Source of the DNA: Pseudomonas protegens
GTDB lineage: Bacteria > Pseudomonadota > Gammaproteobacteria > Pseudomonadales > Pseudomonadaceae
DNA length: 64,000 bases
Assembly (NCBI RefSeq): GCF_013407925.2
Contig: NZ_CP060201.1
Coordinates: 6,743,001-6,807,000, forward strand
Direction: 5' to 3'
Shown here piece after piece: positions 44,515 to 56,192 of this stretch. A program made the translations under genes and the position numbers. How positions within the stretch are numbered: the first letter of the stretch is position 1; each line of letters starts with the position of its first letter. The notes under the pieces were generated by a model. It was given only the letters and a program-made list of their open reading frames with translations, had not been told where the DNA came from and did no database searches.

Positions 44515-45884
44515 GCCGCCGAGCCAGGCTCCAGATCCACGCTGTCGCGGTATTCCGGCACCGACACCGACCAGCCCAGTTCCAGGCTGATACGCCGGCG
44601 CAAGGTGTCGGCGGCATTGGCCTCGCCGTGGATCACATAGGTGTGCTTCGGCGCACGCTTGAAGCCCCGCAGCCATTGCATGATCTCGTCGGCGTCGGCG
44701 TGGGCCGAAAGGCTCTGCATGGCCGTGACTTCGGCGCGGATCGGCACTTCCCGGCCATGGATGCGCACCGACTCGGCACCGGCGATGATCTGCGCGCCAC
44801 GGGTGCCACCGGCCTGGAACCCGGGAAACAGCAGGCTGTTGGCCGGATCGGGCGCCAGCACCTTCAGGTGATAGAGCACCCGGCCGCCGGTGGCCATGCC
44901 GCTGGCGGCGATGATCACCGCCGGACTGTTGAGTTGGTCCAGGGCCATGGACTCCTGGGTGCTGCGCACGATGCGCGCGACATGGCACATGCCTTCGCAT
45001 TCCTCCCGGGACAATCGGTGCTCACTGCGAAAACGCTGGTACAGATGGGTGGTGTCGGTGGCCATGGGGCTGTTGAGGTAGATCGGCAGATCGGGAATTG
45101 CCTGGCGCTGGCGCAGGCGATACAGGTGATACATCAGCAACTGCGCGCGCCCCACGGCAAAGGACGGCACCAGGGTGATGCCGCCACGCGCGGCGGTACG
45201 GTTGATGACATCGGCCAGTTGCTGCTCGGGGTCGTCCCGGGGATGCAGACGGTCGCCGTAGGTCGACTCCACCAGCAGGTAGTCGGCCTGCTCGATGCTT
45301 TCGGGGGCGAACATCAGCGGGTCCTGCATGCGGCCCAGATCACCGGAAAACACCACACTGGTGCCCGCGGCGTCCACCTGGACCGAGGCGGCGCCGAGAA
45401 TGTGCCCGGCGCCGCGCAATTGGACATGCAACCCCGGCACCACTTCCACCCGATGCTGCAATTGCAGCGGATGCAGGAGTTTCAGGGCCTGCTCGGCATC
45501 GCGCTCGGTGTACAGCGGCAACGCCGGGGCATGTTTGGAGAAACCGTGGCGGTTGGCGTAGGCCGCCTCCTCTTCCTGCAGTCTTGCGCTGTCGCGCAGC
45601 AGTATCTTGGCCAGCTCGCAGGTGGCGGCGGTGGCATACACCGGTCCGCGGTAGCCGTTGCGCACCAGCAGCGGCAGGTAGCCGCTGTGATCCAGGTGAG
45701 CATGGGTCAGCACGATGGCGTCCAACTCGCGCAGCGGCAGGCCGAAGGCTTCCCAGTTGTGCTGGCGCAGCTGCTTGTAGCCCTGGAACAGCCCGCAGTC
45801 CACCAGCACATGCCGGCCCTCGTGCTGCACCAGGTATTTGCTGCCGGTGACGGTGCCGGCGGCACCGAGAAAGCTCAGGCGCAT
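44511..45884 (-). CDS. MBL-fold beta-CASP RNA-processing type metallohydrolase
   Basis: A 457-residue zinc hydrolase. The MBL motif HAHLDH (61-66) is in VLTHAHLDHSGYLPL; FSGDLGR and ESTYGDR are beta-CASP landmarks. Then come IIAASGMATGGRVLYHL and VIHGEANA (RMM-type RNA-specificity domain). The family is related to CPSF73/Ysh1 and RNase J, and cuts RNA. The ATG at 45884 has AAGGAG six bases upstream. Homologues sit beside USP genes in other pseudomonads, so a role in RNA turnover under low oxygen is plausible. Confidence 0.9.
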   Translation of the reverse strand: MRLSFLGAAGTVTGSKYLVQHEGRHVLVDCGLFQGYKQLRQHNWEAFGLPLRELDAIVLTHAHLDHSGYLPLLVRNGYRGPVYATAATCELAKILLRDSARLQEEEAAYANRHGFSKHAPALPLYTERDAEQALKLLHPLQLQHRVEVVPGLHVQLRGAGHILGAASVQVDAAGTSVVFSGDLGRMQDPLMFAPESIEQADYLLVESTYGDRLHPRDDPEQQLADVINRTAARGGITLVPSFAVGRAQLLMYHLYRLRQRQAIPDLPIYLNSPMATDTTHLYQRFRSEHRLSREECEGMCHVARIVRSTQESMALDQLNSPAVIIAASGMATGGRVLYHLKVLAPDPANSLLFPGFQAGGTRGAQIIAGAESVRIHGREVPIRAEVTAMQSLSAHADADEIMQWLRGFKRAPKHTYVIHGEANAADTLRRRISLELGWSVSVPEYRDSVDLEPGSAA

Positions 45885-45930
45885 GTCCATCTCCTTCGTG
45901 TCGGGCAAGGTCCCGGGGCATGGCCGGCCC

Positions 45931-46842
45931 TCATTCCTGGGGCTCCACCAGCATCAGGCTACAAGGGGTGTGGTACAGCAGTTGCTCGGCGCTGCCGCCG
46001 ACAAAGCGTTGCAGGCCCCGGCGATGCACGCGTCCGAGGACTATCAGGTCGAAGTCGTGGTCGGCGGCAAAGCGCGCGATGACCTGGTGCGGCACGCCTT
46101 CCAGGCGATGACAGAGCTCCGGGGCGATGGCGTAGCGCTCGGCCAGCGTCTCGAACGCTTCTTGCTGCGCGTCGTTCACCGCCTCGCGCATGCTGAGGTC
46201 GTTGTCAGGACTGTAGATGGGCAGGCCGGTGGCATTTTCCGTGGCCCAGTCCGCCACGTTCAGCAGGTGCACCCGGGCGCCGCAGGTGCTGGCCAGGGTC
46301 GCGCCCATCTGCAGAATGCGCTGGTTCAGGCCCTGGGTCAGGTATTCCAGGTGAGACAGATCCAGGGCGGCCAGCACCTTCAACGGCAAGGGATGCCGGC
46401 TGTCGGTCACCAGGTGCAGCGGCTGGCGCAGGTCGCGCAGCAGCAACCAGTCCAGGGGCTTGTAGAAGATGCGCCGCAGGGTGGGCACGGGCTGGGCGTC
46501 CTTGACCACCAGGTCCGGGTGGTAGTCGCTCACGTAATCGAGGATGTCCTGCAGCCGGGCCTTGGCCCACAGCACTTCGGTGGTCACCCGCAGGCCATTG
46601 GCCCGCTCGAAGCGGGCCTGCTGTTCCAGCCACTGCCGATGCACCTGCAGGTAGCCTTCCCGGGCCTGGGCCATGGCCTGGTGATCGAACAGCCCGGCGA
46701 CCTCCAGCACTTCGATGAAGTCGAAGGCGACGATATGCAAACTGGCGCCCATGGCCCGGGCCAGGGCACTGGCCCGGTCGAAGGCCGGTGTGCGCGACAG
46801 GGCGGTGGGTGCGATCAACAACACGCGTTGCAGTGTGGACAT
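45931..46842 (-). CDS. Universal stress protein, tandem USP domains
   Basis: A 303-residue protein with two UspA-type domains. Domain 1 begins RVLLIAPTALSRTPAFDRA. Domain 2 (from about 155) has KVLAALDLSHLEYLTQGLNQ and ends with the ATP-loop pattern LIVLGRVHRRGLQRFVGGSAE and PCSLMLV. The N-terminal domain lacks the G-x2-G-x9-GS loop. GGGAGGTG precedes the ATG. An FNR-like site lies 86-99 bases upstream. Its 3' end is 46 bases from the MBL start; MBL is downstream on the same strand, so one transcript is likely. Confidence 0.92.
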   Translation of the reverse strand: MSTLQRVLLIAPTALSRTPAFDRASALARAMGASLHIVAFDFIEVLEVAGLFDHQAMAQAREGYLQVHRQWLEQQARFERANGLRVTTEVLWAKARLQDILDYVSDYHPDLVVKDAQPVPTLRRIFYKPLDWLLLRDLRQPLHLVTDSRHPLPLKVLAALDLSHLEYLTQGLNQRILQMGATLASTCGARVHLLNVADWATENATGLPIYSPDNDLSMREAVNDAQQEAFETLAERYAIAPELCHRLEGVPHQVIARFAADHDFDLIVLGRVHRRGLQRFVGGSAEQLLYHTPCSLMLVEPQE

Positions 46843-46927
46843 GGGCACCTCCCGGGCGGCGCGCTGGGCAACGACCCGGGATACCCGAGCCGATGCGCCG
46901 ATGATGCGCGCCGCGCGGGCCGCCGAT

Positions 46928-46941
46928 TTGACAAAAATCAC
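46928..46941. promoter_or_regulatory. FNR/Anr-like site before the first USP gene
   Basis: TTGACAAAAATCAC matches FNR-type TTGAC/T-N4-ATCAA in 12 of 14 positions. It is centred about 92 bases upstream of the USP start on the minus strand. Confidence 0.5.
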
Positions 46942-46996
46942 AAAGCCTCGGGTTAAGGCCGCGCCGGCAGTCACTCGCCGAGCCGGTGAAGCGCAT

Positions 46997-47010
46997 CTGA
47001 TCCAGATCAG
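46997..47010. promoter_or_regulatory. FNR/Anr-type dyad before the GNAT gene
   Basis: CTGATCCAGATCAG is a perfect dyad of the same type as the box upstream of ackA. It is centred 97 bases upstream of the GNAT start codon and 161 bases from the divergent USP start, so it could serve either. Confidence 0.6.
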
Positions 47011-47099
47011 ATCCTGCACCGGGCAACCGCGGTAAAGGATAGTGACCGCGCGACCCCGGGCCGCGGCCTCCCCCTTCATCATCCCCAGAGGATCGCCCC

Positions 47100-47663
47100 A
47101 TGTTCAGCATCAAGGAACACAACGATCAGGCCGCTGCGGCCTATGGCGCCGTGACCGGCCTGCACTGGATCGAGGCGCTCAACGACGGCCGCCATGTGCT
47201 GATACGGCCCCTGGCCGAGAAAGACCGCGAGCGCGAGTACAACTTCATCAAGCGCTTGTCCCCGCAATCGCGACACATGCGGTTTCTGGCGCAGGTCAAG
47301 GAGCCCGACGCCGCCATGCTCGACCAGTTGATGGATGTCGACGGCAAGCATCGCCTGGCCTACATCGCCCTGGTGCATGAACAGGGCCAGTTGATCGAAA
47401 TCGGTGTCAGCCGCTACGCCGCTACCTCCAGCGATGAATGCGAGTGCGCCATTACCGTGGCCGATCAATGGCAGCATCTGGGCCTGGGATCATTGCTGAT
47501 GACGCATCTGATCCGCGCGGCCCGCCAGCATGGGTTCGTGCAGATGTACTCGGTGGACAGCGTGAACAACCAGCCCATGCGCGAGCTGGCCGCGCACCTG
47601 GGTTTCACCACCCACACCGACCCGGATGATCCCCATCAGGTGGTGCATCGCCTGCTCCTCTGA
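47100..47663 (+). CDS. GNAT-family N-acetyltransferase (Pat-like)
   Basis: A 187-residue acetyltransferase. The acetyl-CoA loop is HLGLGSLLMTHL, preceded by CAITVADQW. The N-terminal GRHVLIRPLAEKDRERE and the short RFLAQVK region resemble the GNAT part of PatZ-type lysine acetyltransferases. Thus it may acetylate metabolic enzymes such as acetyl-CoA synthetase. AGAGGA precedes the ATG. The FNR box 97 bases upstream suggests induction at low oxygen. Confidence 0.88.
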   Translation: MFSIKEHNDQAAAAYGAVTGLHWIEALNDGRHVLIRPLAEKDREREYNFIKRLSPQSRHMRFLAQVKEPDAAMLDQLMDVDGKHRLAYIALVHEQGQLIEIGVSRYAATSSDECECAITVADQWQHLGLGSLLMTHLIRAARQHGFVQMYSVDSVNNQPMRELAAHLGFTTHTDPDDPHQVVHRLLL

Positions 47664-47671
47664 CCCTTGGT

Positions 47672-47698
47672 GCCACGCCGGCCCGCAACCGGCGTGGC
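47672..47698. terminator. Bidirectional terminator between GNAT and USP genes
   Basis: GCCACGCCGG (47672-47681) and CCGGCGTGGC (47689-47698) form a perfect 10-bp stem with a 7-base loop between two convergent stop codons. Confidence 0.6.
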
Positions 47699-47708
47699 CA
47701 GGTGCGGC

Positions 47709-48632
47709 TCATGGTTGGGAGTCACGCGGCGGCTTGACCGCCCAGATACTGCAGGGGGCCTGCAACAGCAGGTGCTCGGCGGTGCTGCCCAGGCGCTTGT
47801 GCAGGCCGCGATGCTGGGTGGTGCCCATGACGATCACGTCGCTCTGATGCTCCTCGGCGAAGCAGCAGATTTGCTGCAACGGCATGCCCTCCATGAAGTG
47901 ACTGCGTTCCGGGGGCACGCCGTGACGCTCCGCCACAGCGCGATAGACGTCACGTTGCGCCGTCCCCAGGGCTTCATACAAACCGCTGGCCAGGGACAGC
48001 GCGCCGACGCCGGTGTCCTTGGCGTAGACCGCCACCCAGTCATACACGTGCAACAGGTCCAGCTCGGCTTCGCACTGCTCGGCCAGCTGGACCGCCGCGT
48101 CGACGATCTGATCGTTGAACTGCAGGTCCTGCTCTTCGCTGCGCAGCACATCGATGATGGCCAGCACCCGGCGTGGCCGTGGGTGCCGGGCTTCGGTCAC
48201 CAGATGCACCGGCAGGGCAAAATCGCGCAGCAGCTGCCAGTCCAGCGGGGTATAGAAGATCCGCCGCATCGCCGACTCGGCATGGGCGTCCTTGATGATC
48301 AGGGCCAGGGGCATTTCATTGGCGAACAGCAAGATCTCCTGATACGCCTGGCTGACCCAGCGCGCTTCGCAGGTCACCTGCAGGCCTCGCTCGCGCATCC
48401 CTTGAGCCTGCTGCTCCAGCCATTGCCGGTGTTGTTCCAGGTAAGCCGCCTGCAACTGCTCGGCCTCATGGCTCTGGAACAGCCCGGCCAGCGTCAGGGC
48501 CTGCAAATGATCCAGGGCGACGATATGCACCGGCAGTTGCATGGCCAGGGCCAGCTGCTCGGTGCGCTCGAAAGCCGGCGTGCGCTGCATCTGCTGGGGC
48601 GCGATCAAGAGTAAACGCGGGGTTTGCGACAT
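47709..48632 (-). CDS. Universal stress protein, tandem USP domains
   Basis: A 307-residue paralogue of the USP at 45931 (about 40 percent alike by eye). It starts RLLLIAPQQMQRTPAFERTEQ. The second domain has RVLAIIDVLRSEEQDLQFN and ends VIVMGTTQHRGLHKRLGSTAE, a full ATP-binding loop. GAGGTGATC precedes the ATG. A strong FNR-type site lies about 80 bases upstream. Like the other copy it probably supports survival without oxygen. Confidence 0.92.
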   Translation of the reverse strand: MSQTPRLLLIAPQQMQRTPAFERTEQLALAMQLPVHIVALDHLQALTLAGLFQSHEAEQLQAAYLEQHRQWLEQQAQGMRERGLQVTCEARWVSQAYQEILLFANEMPLALIIKDAHAESAMRRIFYTPLDWQLLRDFALPVHLVTEARHPRPRRVLAIIDVLRSEEQDLQFNDQIVDAAVQLAEQCEAELDLLHVYDWVAVYAKDTGVGALSLASGLYEALGTAQRDVYRAVAERHGVPPERSHFMEGMPLQQICCFAEEHQSDVIVMGTTQHRGLHKRLGSTAEHLLLQAPCSIWAVKPPRDSQP

Positions 48633-48707
48633 GGATCACCTCGGCACTGAAGCTTGAAGAAACCGCAAGGGGGTCATTCAAGACTGCGCGCCATGGCCCG
48701 GGACGAG

Positions 48708-48721
48708 TTGATCTTTATCAG
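48708..48721. promoter_or_regulatory. FNR/Anr-type operator before the second USP gene
   Basis: TTGATCTTTATCAG matches the FNR/Anr consensus in 13 of 14 positions, the best site in the window. It is centred 82 bases upstream of the USP start codon. Confidence 0.7.
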
Positions 48722-48753
48722 GCGTCGCGGCTTTTTTCGCACCTTGCAGCCGC

Positions 48754-49992
48754 TTATTGCAGCCAGACACCGACCCACATCGCCAGGGTCAGCAGCGCTT
48801 GTCCGGGCACGACGTACAGCGCAAAGCGCCAGCCGCCGCTGAGGGCCGCCAGCACGCACTTGCTCAGGGAGTTGCTGCTGACCGCCAGCATCACCGCGCT
48901 GCCGATGGCACTGCCGGGCAGTTGCCCGGACTTGACCAGTGCAGCAATCGACGCGGTGGACGCATGGGCATCGGCAAAGCCGCTGATCAAAGCGCTCAAC
49001 ATCAGCCCCGGCTGCCCGAAGTAATTGAGCATCAGCGAGCACGCGAAGGTAATGGCGCTCATGCTCAGGGCCACGATCAAGACCAGCTTGGGATTGAACG
49101 CAGCCTTGTCGGCGAGCGGCTCGACGCTGCCGGGCTCGCTGCGGGGAAACACCAGGCCAGCGGCATACAACGCGGTGCTGACGCCCCCCAGCACCAGGGG
49201 CAGCCACATGGCCTGCAGCAGTGCGCGATCGACCGTCGTCAGGATCAGACCGATCTGGGTCACCGTGGCCAGGTTGGACAGCAGCGCCGCGGCGGCCAGC
49301 ACCCTGACCTGCCGGGGCGCCCTGGCGACCCGCTGGCCCATGGAGGCGATGGTCAGGGTGCTGGAGACGAATCCCGAGGCCACGGCGCTGAGGGCGTAGC
49401 CGTAATGGGCGCCCAGGGTGCGCACCGCGACGTGGCCCAGGGCCCCCACCGCCATCAGCAACACGGTCAGGGTGCCGATGGTGCGCAGGTTGAACGCCGC
49501 ATAGGGGCCGATGAAACGATCCGGCGTCAGGGGCAGGATCACCAGCGCCGCCACCAGCAGCGTCAGGCCATCGGCGATTTCCCGGTCGCTCAACTGACTG
49601 CGCACGAAATCATGCAGCGTCTGCCGATAGGCCAACAACGCGGTCATGACCACGGCAATCGCCAGTGCCAGCTCCGGGGCCGAGCCGCACAAGGCCCCGA
49701 GGACCAGCACCGCCAGCAGCGCCACTTCGCTGGTGACCCCCGGGTCCTCTTCTTCGGTGCGCCAATAGGCCACGGTTACCAGGGCGGCCACCGCCACGGC
49801 CAGCGTGGCCAGCAACAGCGTGCCGCCCACCCGCTGGCCGATGAACCCCAGCAGCGCGGTGATGGCGAAGGTGCGCAACCCGGCACAGTTGCGCTGGGGG
49901 CCCTGGCCTTTGCGCCGCTCGCGCTCCAGGCCCACCAGCATGCCGACGCCCAAGGCTGCGGCGGCGTTGCTCAGGTCGATGGTTTCAATCAT
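48754..49992 (-). CDS. MgtC/SapB-DUF4010 membrane protein
   Basis: A 412-residue inner-membrane protein with about ten helices. The N-terminal MgtC-like part has LGVGMLVGLERERRKG and GLRTFAITALLGFIG. The C-terminal DUF4010 part contains SGFVSSTLTIASMGQR and SGFADAHASTASIAALV. MgtC proteins regulate magnesium-related ATP metabolism in stress; the DUF4010 fusion probably transports a small ion or solute. It is in the opposite sense to nothing nearby and may be alone in its transcript. Confidence 0.87.
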   Translation of the reverse strand: MIETIDLSNAAAALGVGMLVGLERERRKGQGPQRNCAGLRTFAITALLGFIGQRVGGTLLLATLAVAVAALVTVAYWRTEEEDPGVTSEVALLAVLVLGALCGSAPELALAIAVVMTALLAYRQTLHDFVRSQLSDREIADGLTLLVAALVILPLTPDRFIGPYAAFNLRTIGTLTVLLMAVGALGHVAVRTLGAHYGYALSAVASGFVSSTLTIASMGQRVARAPRQVRVLAAAALLSNLATVTQIGLILTTVDRALLQAMWLPLVLGGVSTALYAAGLVFPRSEPGSVEPLADKAAFNPKLVLIVALSMSAITFACSLMLNYFGQPGLMLSALISGFADAHASTASIAALVKSGQLPGSAIGSAVMLAVSSNSLSKCVLAALSGGWRFALYVVPGQALLTLAMWVGVWLQ

Positions 49993-50127
49993 GACGCGCC
50001 CCCGGCAGACAGCTCCCCGCGAGCATAGAGCGCTGCCCGCGCTTTCGCGAACCCAGCAACCGCAGGCGCCGCTTGGCCGGTGCAGACGAAGGCTCAGGCC
50101 AGCCAGCGCCTTCGGCCAGGGGGACGA

Positions 50128-51033
50128 TCAGCTTGGGCGACGCTTCAGGGTTTCGCTGGGCAGCTCCTTGAACAGCGCCCGGTAGCTGCTGGAAAACCGC
50201 CCCAGGTGCCAGAACGACCAGCGCATCGCCACTTCGGCCACGGTGGTTTCCGAGGGCTGGCGGCCAAGCAGTTCGCGATGGGCGCTGTTGAGCCGGCGCA
50301 GGCGCAGCCACTGGCTCGGCGCCATGCCGGCAAAGGCCTTGAACGCGCTCTGCAACTGGCGCAGGGAAACCCCGGCCACCTGGGACAGCTCCAGCAGATT
50401 GAGGGTTTCCTCGGGCATGTCGGCCGCCCATTGCGCCACCCGCTGCATGATCACCCGCTCCTCGCTGCGCCGTTGCAGGCCTCCGGGGTCCAGGCGCGCG
50501 CAGGCGTTGTCGAGGATGTACAGGCAATCGTCGAGCAATTGCTGGGTCAAGGCCTCGCGGCTGGGGGGATCGAGGGTCTGGGACAGGCGGGTCAAGGTGG
50601 CGCTCAGCCAGCGGCAGAACAGTGCGTTCTGCTGGCTGCCCAACGGCGCCATGAACAGGCCGTCGAGGCGTTCCAGCCCCAGGCCCTGGCCCTTTACGAA
50701 CTCGGGGCCGAACACCACCGCCACTTCCTGGTAGTTCTCCGGGGTGATCCAGATGTTGCGGCTCTCGCCGTTGAGCACGTACAGGGCGTTGTCGCTGCGA
50801 TCGAAACAGAACGCCAGGGCGCCTTGCGGGGCGCTGAAATTCTGCTCGACCCGGGTGTTCATGCGCTCCTCGTAGATCTCCACGCCCTGCAGGTCGAGGT
50901 AGCGCACCAGGCCATTGAAATGCCCGGGGGACATCTGCTGGTAATGCTGCACCCAGCCCGGGGTGGCACGGATTTGCTCGGCGACATCGAAGGTGTTGAA
51001 CGCTTGAACCTGAAGCGGATTGGACGCTGTCAT
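50128..51033 (-). CDS. AraC-family regulator beside glutamylpolyamine genes
   Basis: A 301-residue regulator. The N-terminal 190 residues form an unassigned sensor domain. A C-terminal double HTH follows (LLELSQVAGVSLRQLQSAFK and VAEVAMRWSFWHLGRFSSSY). The ATG at 51033 was preferred to a GTG at 51051. It is divergent from the glutamine synthetase-type gene, so it likely controls the polyamine operon, perhaps in response to putrescine or its glutamyl product (inference). Confidence 0.88.
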   Translation of the reverse strand: MTASNPLQVQAFNTFDVAEQIRATPGWVQHYQQMSPGHFNGLVRYLDLQGVEIYEERMNTRVEQNFSAPQGALAFCFDRSDNALYVLNGESRNIWITPENYQEVAVVFGPEFVKGQGLGLERLDGLFMAPLGSQQNALFCRWLSATLTRLSQTLDPPSREALTQQLLDDCLYILDNACARLDPGGLQRRSEERVIMQRVAQWAADMPEETLNLLELSQVAGVSLRQLQSAFKAFAGMAPSQWLRLRRLNSAHRELLGRQPSETTVAEVAMRWSFWHLGRFSSSYRALFKELPSETLKRRPS

Positions 51034-51197
51034 CGGGGGGACCTTGCGCACTCTTTTGGTGCGCTTTGGTACTGCTTAAAGTGGATAGATGGAACAACAA
51101 GGCTCGCCCAAGATAGTCGCCAATGCGCCGCAGGGGAAGCCTTGCCGGGATACTCCCGCTCACCTCGGAGCAGACAAGAACAATCATCGAGGTCTTT

Positions 51198-52556
51198 ATG
51201 AACGCCCCTTTCGATCAGCTGTCCTCCTGGCTGAAAGATCACAAGATTACCGAAGTCGAGTGCGTGGTCAGCGACCTGACCGGCATTGCCCGCGGCAAGA
51301 TCGCGCCCACCAACAAGTTCCTGCACGAGCGCGGCATGCGCCTGCCGGAAAGTGTCCTGCTGCAAACGGTAACCGGGGATTTTGTCGACGACGACCTGTA
51401 CTACGAACTGCTGGACCCGGCGGACATCGACATGGTCTGCCGCCCCGATTCGTCATCGATCTACCTGGTGCCCTGGGCCATCGAGCCCACGGCCATCGTC
51501 ATCCACGACACCTTCGACAAGTTCGGCAACCCCATCGAGCTGTCGCCGCGCAACGTGCTGAAAAAAGTGCTGCAGCTGTACACCGACAAGGGCTGGCAGC
51601 CGATCGTCGCCCCGGAAATGGAGTTCTACCTGACCCAGCGCTGCGAAGACCCGGACCTGCCGCTCAAGGCCCCGCTGGGCCGCTCCGGTCGCGCGGAAAG
51701 CGGCCGCCAGTCGTTCTCCATCGACGCCGCCAACGAGTTCGATCCGCTGTTCGAAGACGTCTATGACTGGTGCGAAGCCCAGGGCCTGGACCTGGACACG
51801 CTGATCCACGAAGACGGCCCGGCGCAGATGGAAATCAACTTCCGCCACGGCGACGCCCTCGACCTGGCGGACCAGATCACCGTGTTCAAGCGCACCCTGC
51901 GCGAGGCGGCGCTCAAGCACAACGTCACCGCCACCTTCATGGCCAAGCCGGTGGCCGACGAGCCCGGCAGCGCCATGCACCTGCACCAGAGCGTGGTCGA
52001 CATTGCCACCGGCAAGCCGATCTTCGTCGATGAACAGGGGAACAAGAGCCAACTGTTCCTGCACCACATCGGCGGCCTGCAGAAGTACATCCCCAAGCTG
52101 CTGCCGATGTTCGCCCCCAACGTCAACTCGTTCCGTCGTTTCCTGCCGGACACCTCGGCCCCGGTGAACGTCGAATGGGGCGAGGAAAACCGCACCGTCG
52201 GCCTGCGCGTGCCGACCGCCAGCCCGGAAGCCATGCGCGTGGAAAACCGCCTCCCCGGCGCCGACGCCAACCCCTACCTGGCCATCGCCGCCAGCCTGCT
52301 GTGCGGCTACCTGGGCATGGTCGAGGGCATCGAGCCCAGCGCCGCGGTGGAAGGCCGGGCCTATGAACGCCGCAACCTGCGCCTGCCGATCACCATCGAG
52401 GACGCCCTGGCGCACATGGAGGAATGCCCGACCATCGAGCAGTACCTGGGGCGCAAGTTCGTCCGTGGCTATGTGGCGGTCAAGCGCGCCGAACACGAGA
52501 ACTTCAAGCGCGTGATCAGCTCCTGGGAACGCGAGTTCCTGCTGCTCAGCGTCTGA
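51198..52556 (+). CDS. Gamma-glutamylpolyamine synthetase (glutamine synthetase family)
   Basis: A 452-residue type III-like GS-family enzyme, matching the PuuA/SpuI group. It ligates glutamate to putrescine or similar polyamines with ATP. IAPEMEFYL-type metal site is APEMEFYLTQR; PAQMEINFRHGDAL and MHLHQSV (beta6 and glutamate site) and ENRTVGLRVP are in order. There is no adenylylation loop Tyr of bacterial GlnA. The ATG at 51198 follows GAGG. It begins a three-gene operon with a periplasmic binding protein and an oxidase. Confidence 0.9.
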   Translation: MNAPFDQLSSWLKDHKITEVECVVSDLTGIARGKIAPTNKFLHERGMRLPESVLLQTVTGDFVDDDLYYELLDPADIDMVCRPDSSSIYLVPWAIEPTAIVIHDTFDKFGNPIELSPRNVLKKVLQLYTDKGWQPIVAPEMEFYLTQRCEDPDLPLKAPLGRSGRAESGRQSFSIDAANEFDPLFEDVYDWCEAQGLDLDTLIHEDGPAQMEINFRHGDALDLADQITVFKRTLREAALKHNVTATFMAKPVADEPGSAMHLHQSVVDIATGKPIFVDEQGNKSQLFLHHIGGLQKYIPKLLPMFAPNVNSFRRFLPDTSAPVNVEWGEENRTVGLRVPTASPEAMRVENRLPGADANPYLAIAASLLCGYLGMVEGIEPSAAVEGRAYERRNLRLPITIEDALAHMEECPTIEQYLGRKFVRGYVAVKRAEHENFKRVISSWEREFLLLSV

Positions 52557-55003
<2,447 letters not shown>

Positions 55004-55034
55004 CCGGCCTCCGTCACCGGCAGCATCCGGCGCC

Positions 55035-55060
55035 GTGGGAGCCGACTTGCCGGCGAACAG
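55035..55060. repeat. Single degenerate REP element
   Basis: GTGGGAGCCGACTTGCCGGC begins a 26-base sequence (55035-55060) of the same type as the REP pair at 62010-62093. It lies between convergent genes, where pseudomonad REPs usually occur. Confidence 0.5.
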
Positions 55061-55111
55061 GGATCGCCGCCTTGCACTCGCTGGCCAGCCAGCGCCTGGG
55101 GGGCGGGTTCT

Positions 55112-56059
55112 CTAGGTCAACCGTCGCTGCAGAAAATCCAGCAACAGGGCATTGACCCGCTGCGGCTGCTCATTCTGGATCCAGTGCCCGCAGTCGCTCA
55201 GCAGGTGCTGTTCAAGGTCGGCCACCTGGCCGGGCATGCGCTTGAGGGTATGGGCTTCGAGCACGCCCACCGGATCACGGTCGCCGAGCAGGAACAGGGT
55301 CGGCTGCTGCACCCGGGCCTGGGCCAGGAACTCGGTGCGCTGCCAGGTGCGTTCGAAGTTGCGGTACCAGTTCAGGGCACCGCGAAAGCCGCGCCCGGCG
55401 AAGGTCTGGCGATAGACCTGGAAGTCCTCCTCACTGCACCAGTGCGGCAGCCCCGTTGACAGCGTCACCCCGTCGAACAGGCGGGCGTCGGCCGGCTTGG
55501 GCTCGAGCAAGGCCTGCACATTGCCCATGAACAGCCGCAGGCTGGCGTCGATGTCGGCGTCCAGTTCCGCCTCGGCCACCCCGGGCTGCTGAAAGTAGAG
55601 GATGTAGTTGAAATGCCCGCCATGCACCTCGCGCATGATCTCGCTGGCCGGGCGTTTCGGGCGTCCGGCAAAGGGCACCGAAAGGGTCACCAGCGCCGCC
55701 ACCCGCTGCGGCTCCAACAGCGCCAGGTGCCAGGCCACCGGGGCGCCCCAGTCGTGACCGACCATGCACACCCGCTGATGACCAAAGACGTCCATGGCCT
55801 GCTGGATATCCGCGCACAGGGTCAACAGATCGTAGGCCTCCAGCGCCTGCGGCGCCGAACTGCGGCCGTAACCACGCATCTCCGGCACAAACACGCGAAA
55901 CCCGGCCTGCACCAGGGCCGGCACCTGATGGCGCCAGGAGTACCAGCACTCGGGAAAGCCATGCAGCAGCCACACCGGGACTCCGTGCTCGGGTCCGGCG
56001 ACCTGGACACTGAGTTCGATTCCGTTGACGGCCAGAAGATGCTGTTGATAGGAAGTCAT
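55112..56059 (-). CDS. Alpha/beta hydrolase (epoxide hydrolase-like)
   Basis: A 315-residue protein. The oxyanion motif HGFPECWYSW, nucleophile elbow VGHDWGAPV (Asp nucleophile), the acid in LLGDRDPVG and the final His of DCGHWIQNEQP identify the soluble epoxide-hydrolase/haloalkane-dehalogenase branch. A Tyr for epoxide activation probably lies in the cap (IMREVHGGHFNYILYF). Its substrate is unknown. It neighbours the divergent TetR regulator at 134 bases. Confidence 0.88.
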   Translation of the reverse strand: MTSYQQHLLAVNGIELSVQVAGPEHGVPVWLLHGFPECWYSWRHQVPALVQAGFRVFVPEMRGYGRSSAPQALEAYDLLTLCADIQQAMDVFGHQRVCMVGHDWGAPVAWHLALLEPQRVAALVTLSVPFAGRPKRPASEIMREVHGGHFNYILYFQQPGVAEAELDADIDASLRLFMGNVQALLEPKPADARLFDGVTLSTGLPHWCSEEDFQVYRQTFAGRGFRGALNWYRNFERTWQRTEFLAQARVQQPTLFLLGDRDPVGVLEAHTLKRMPGQVADLEQHLLSDCGHWIQNEQPQRVNALLLDFLQRRLT

Positions 56060-56192
56060 GCCGGGCGCTCCAGGGTCGATGCGAGGAGCAGAACCTAGCA
56101 GATGGCGGCCGCGGCCTTGAGCAATATTGATGGTTCGAATGACGCTGCCACTCCTGCCGGCACTATGCGCTGCTGGCAGGAGCGGCGGCCCA

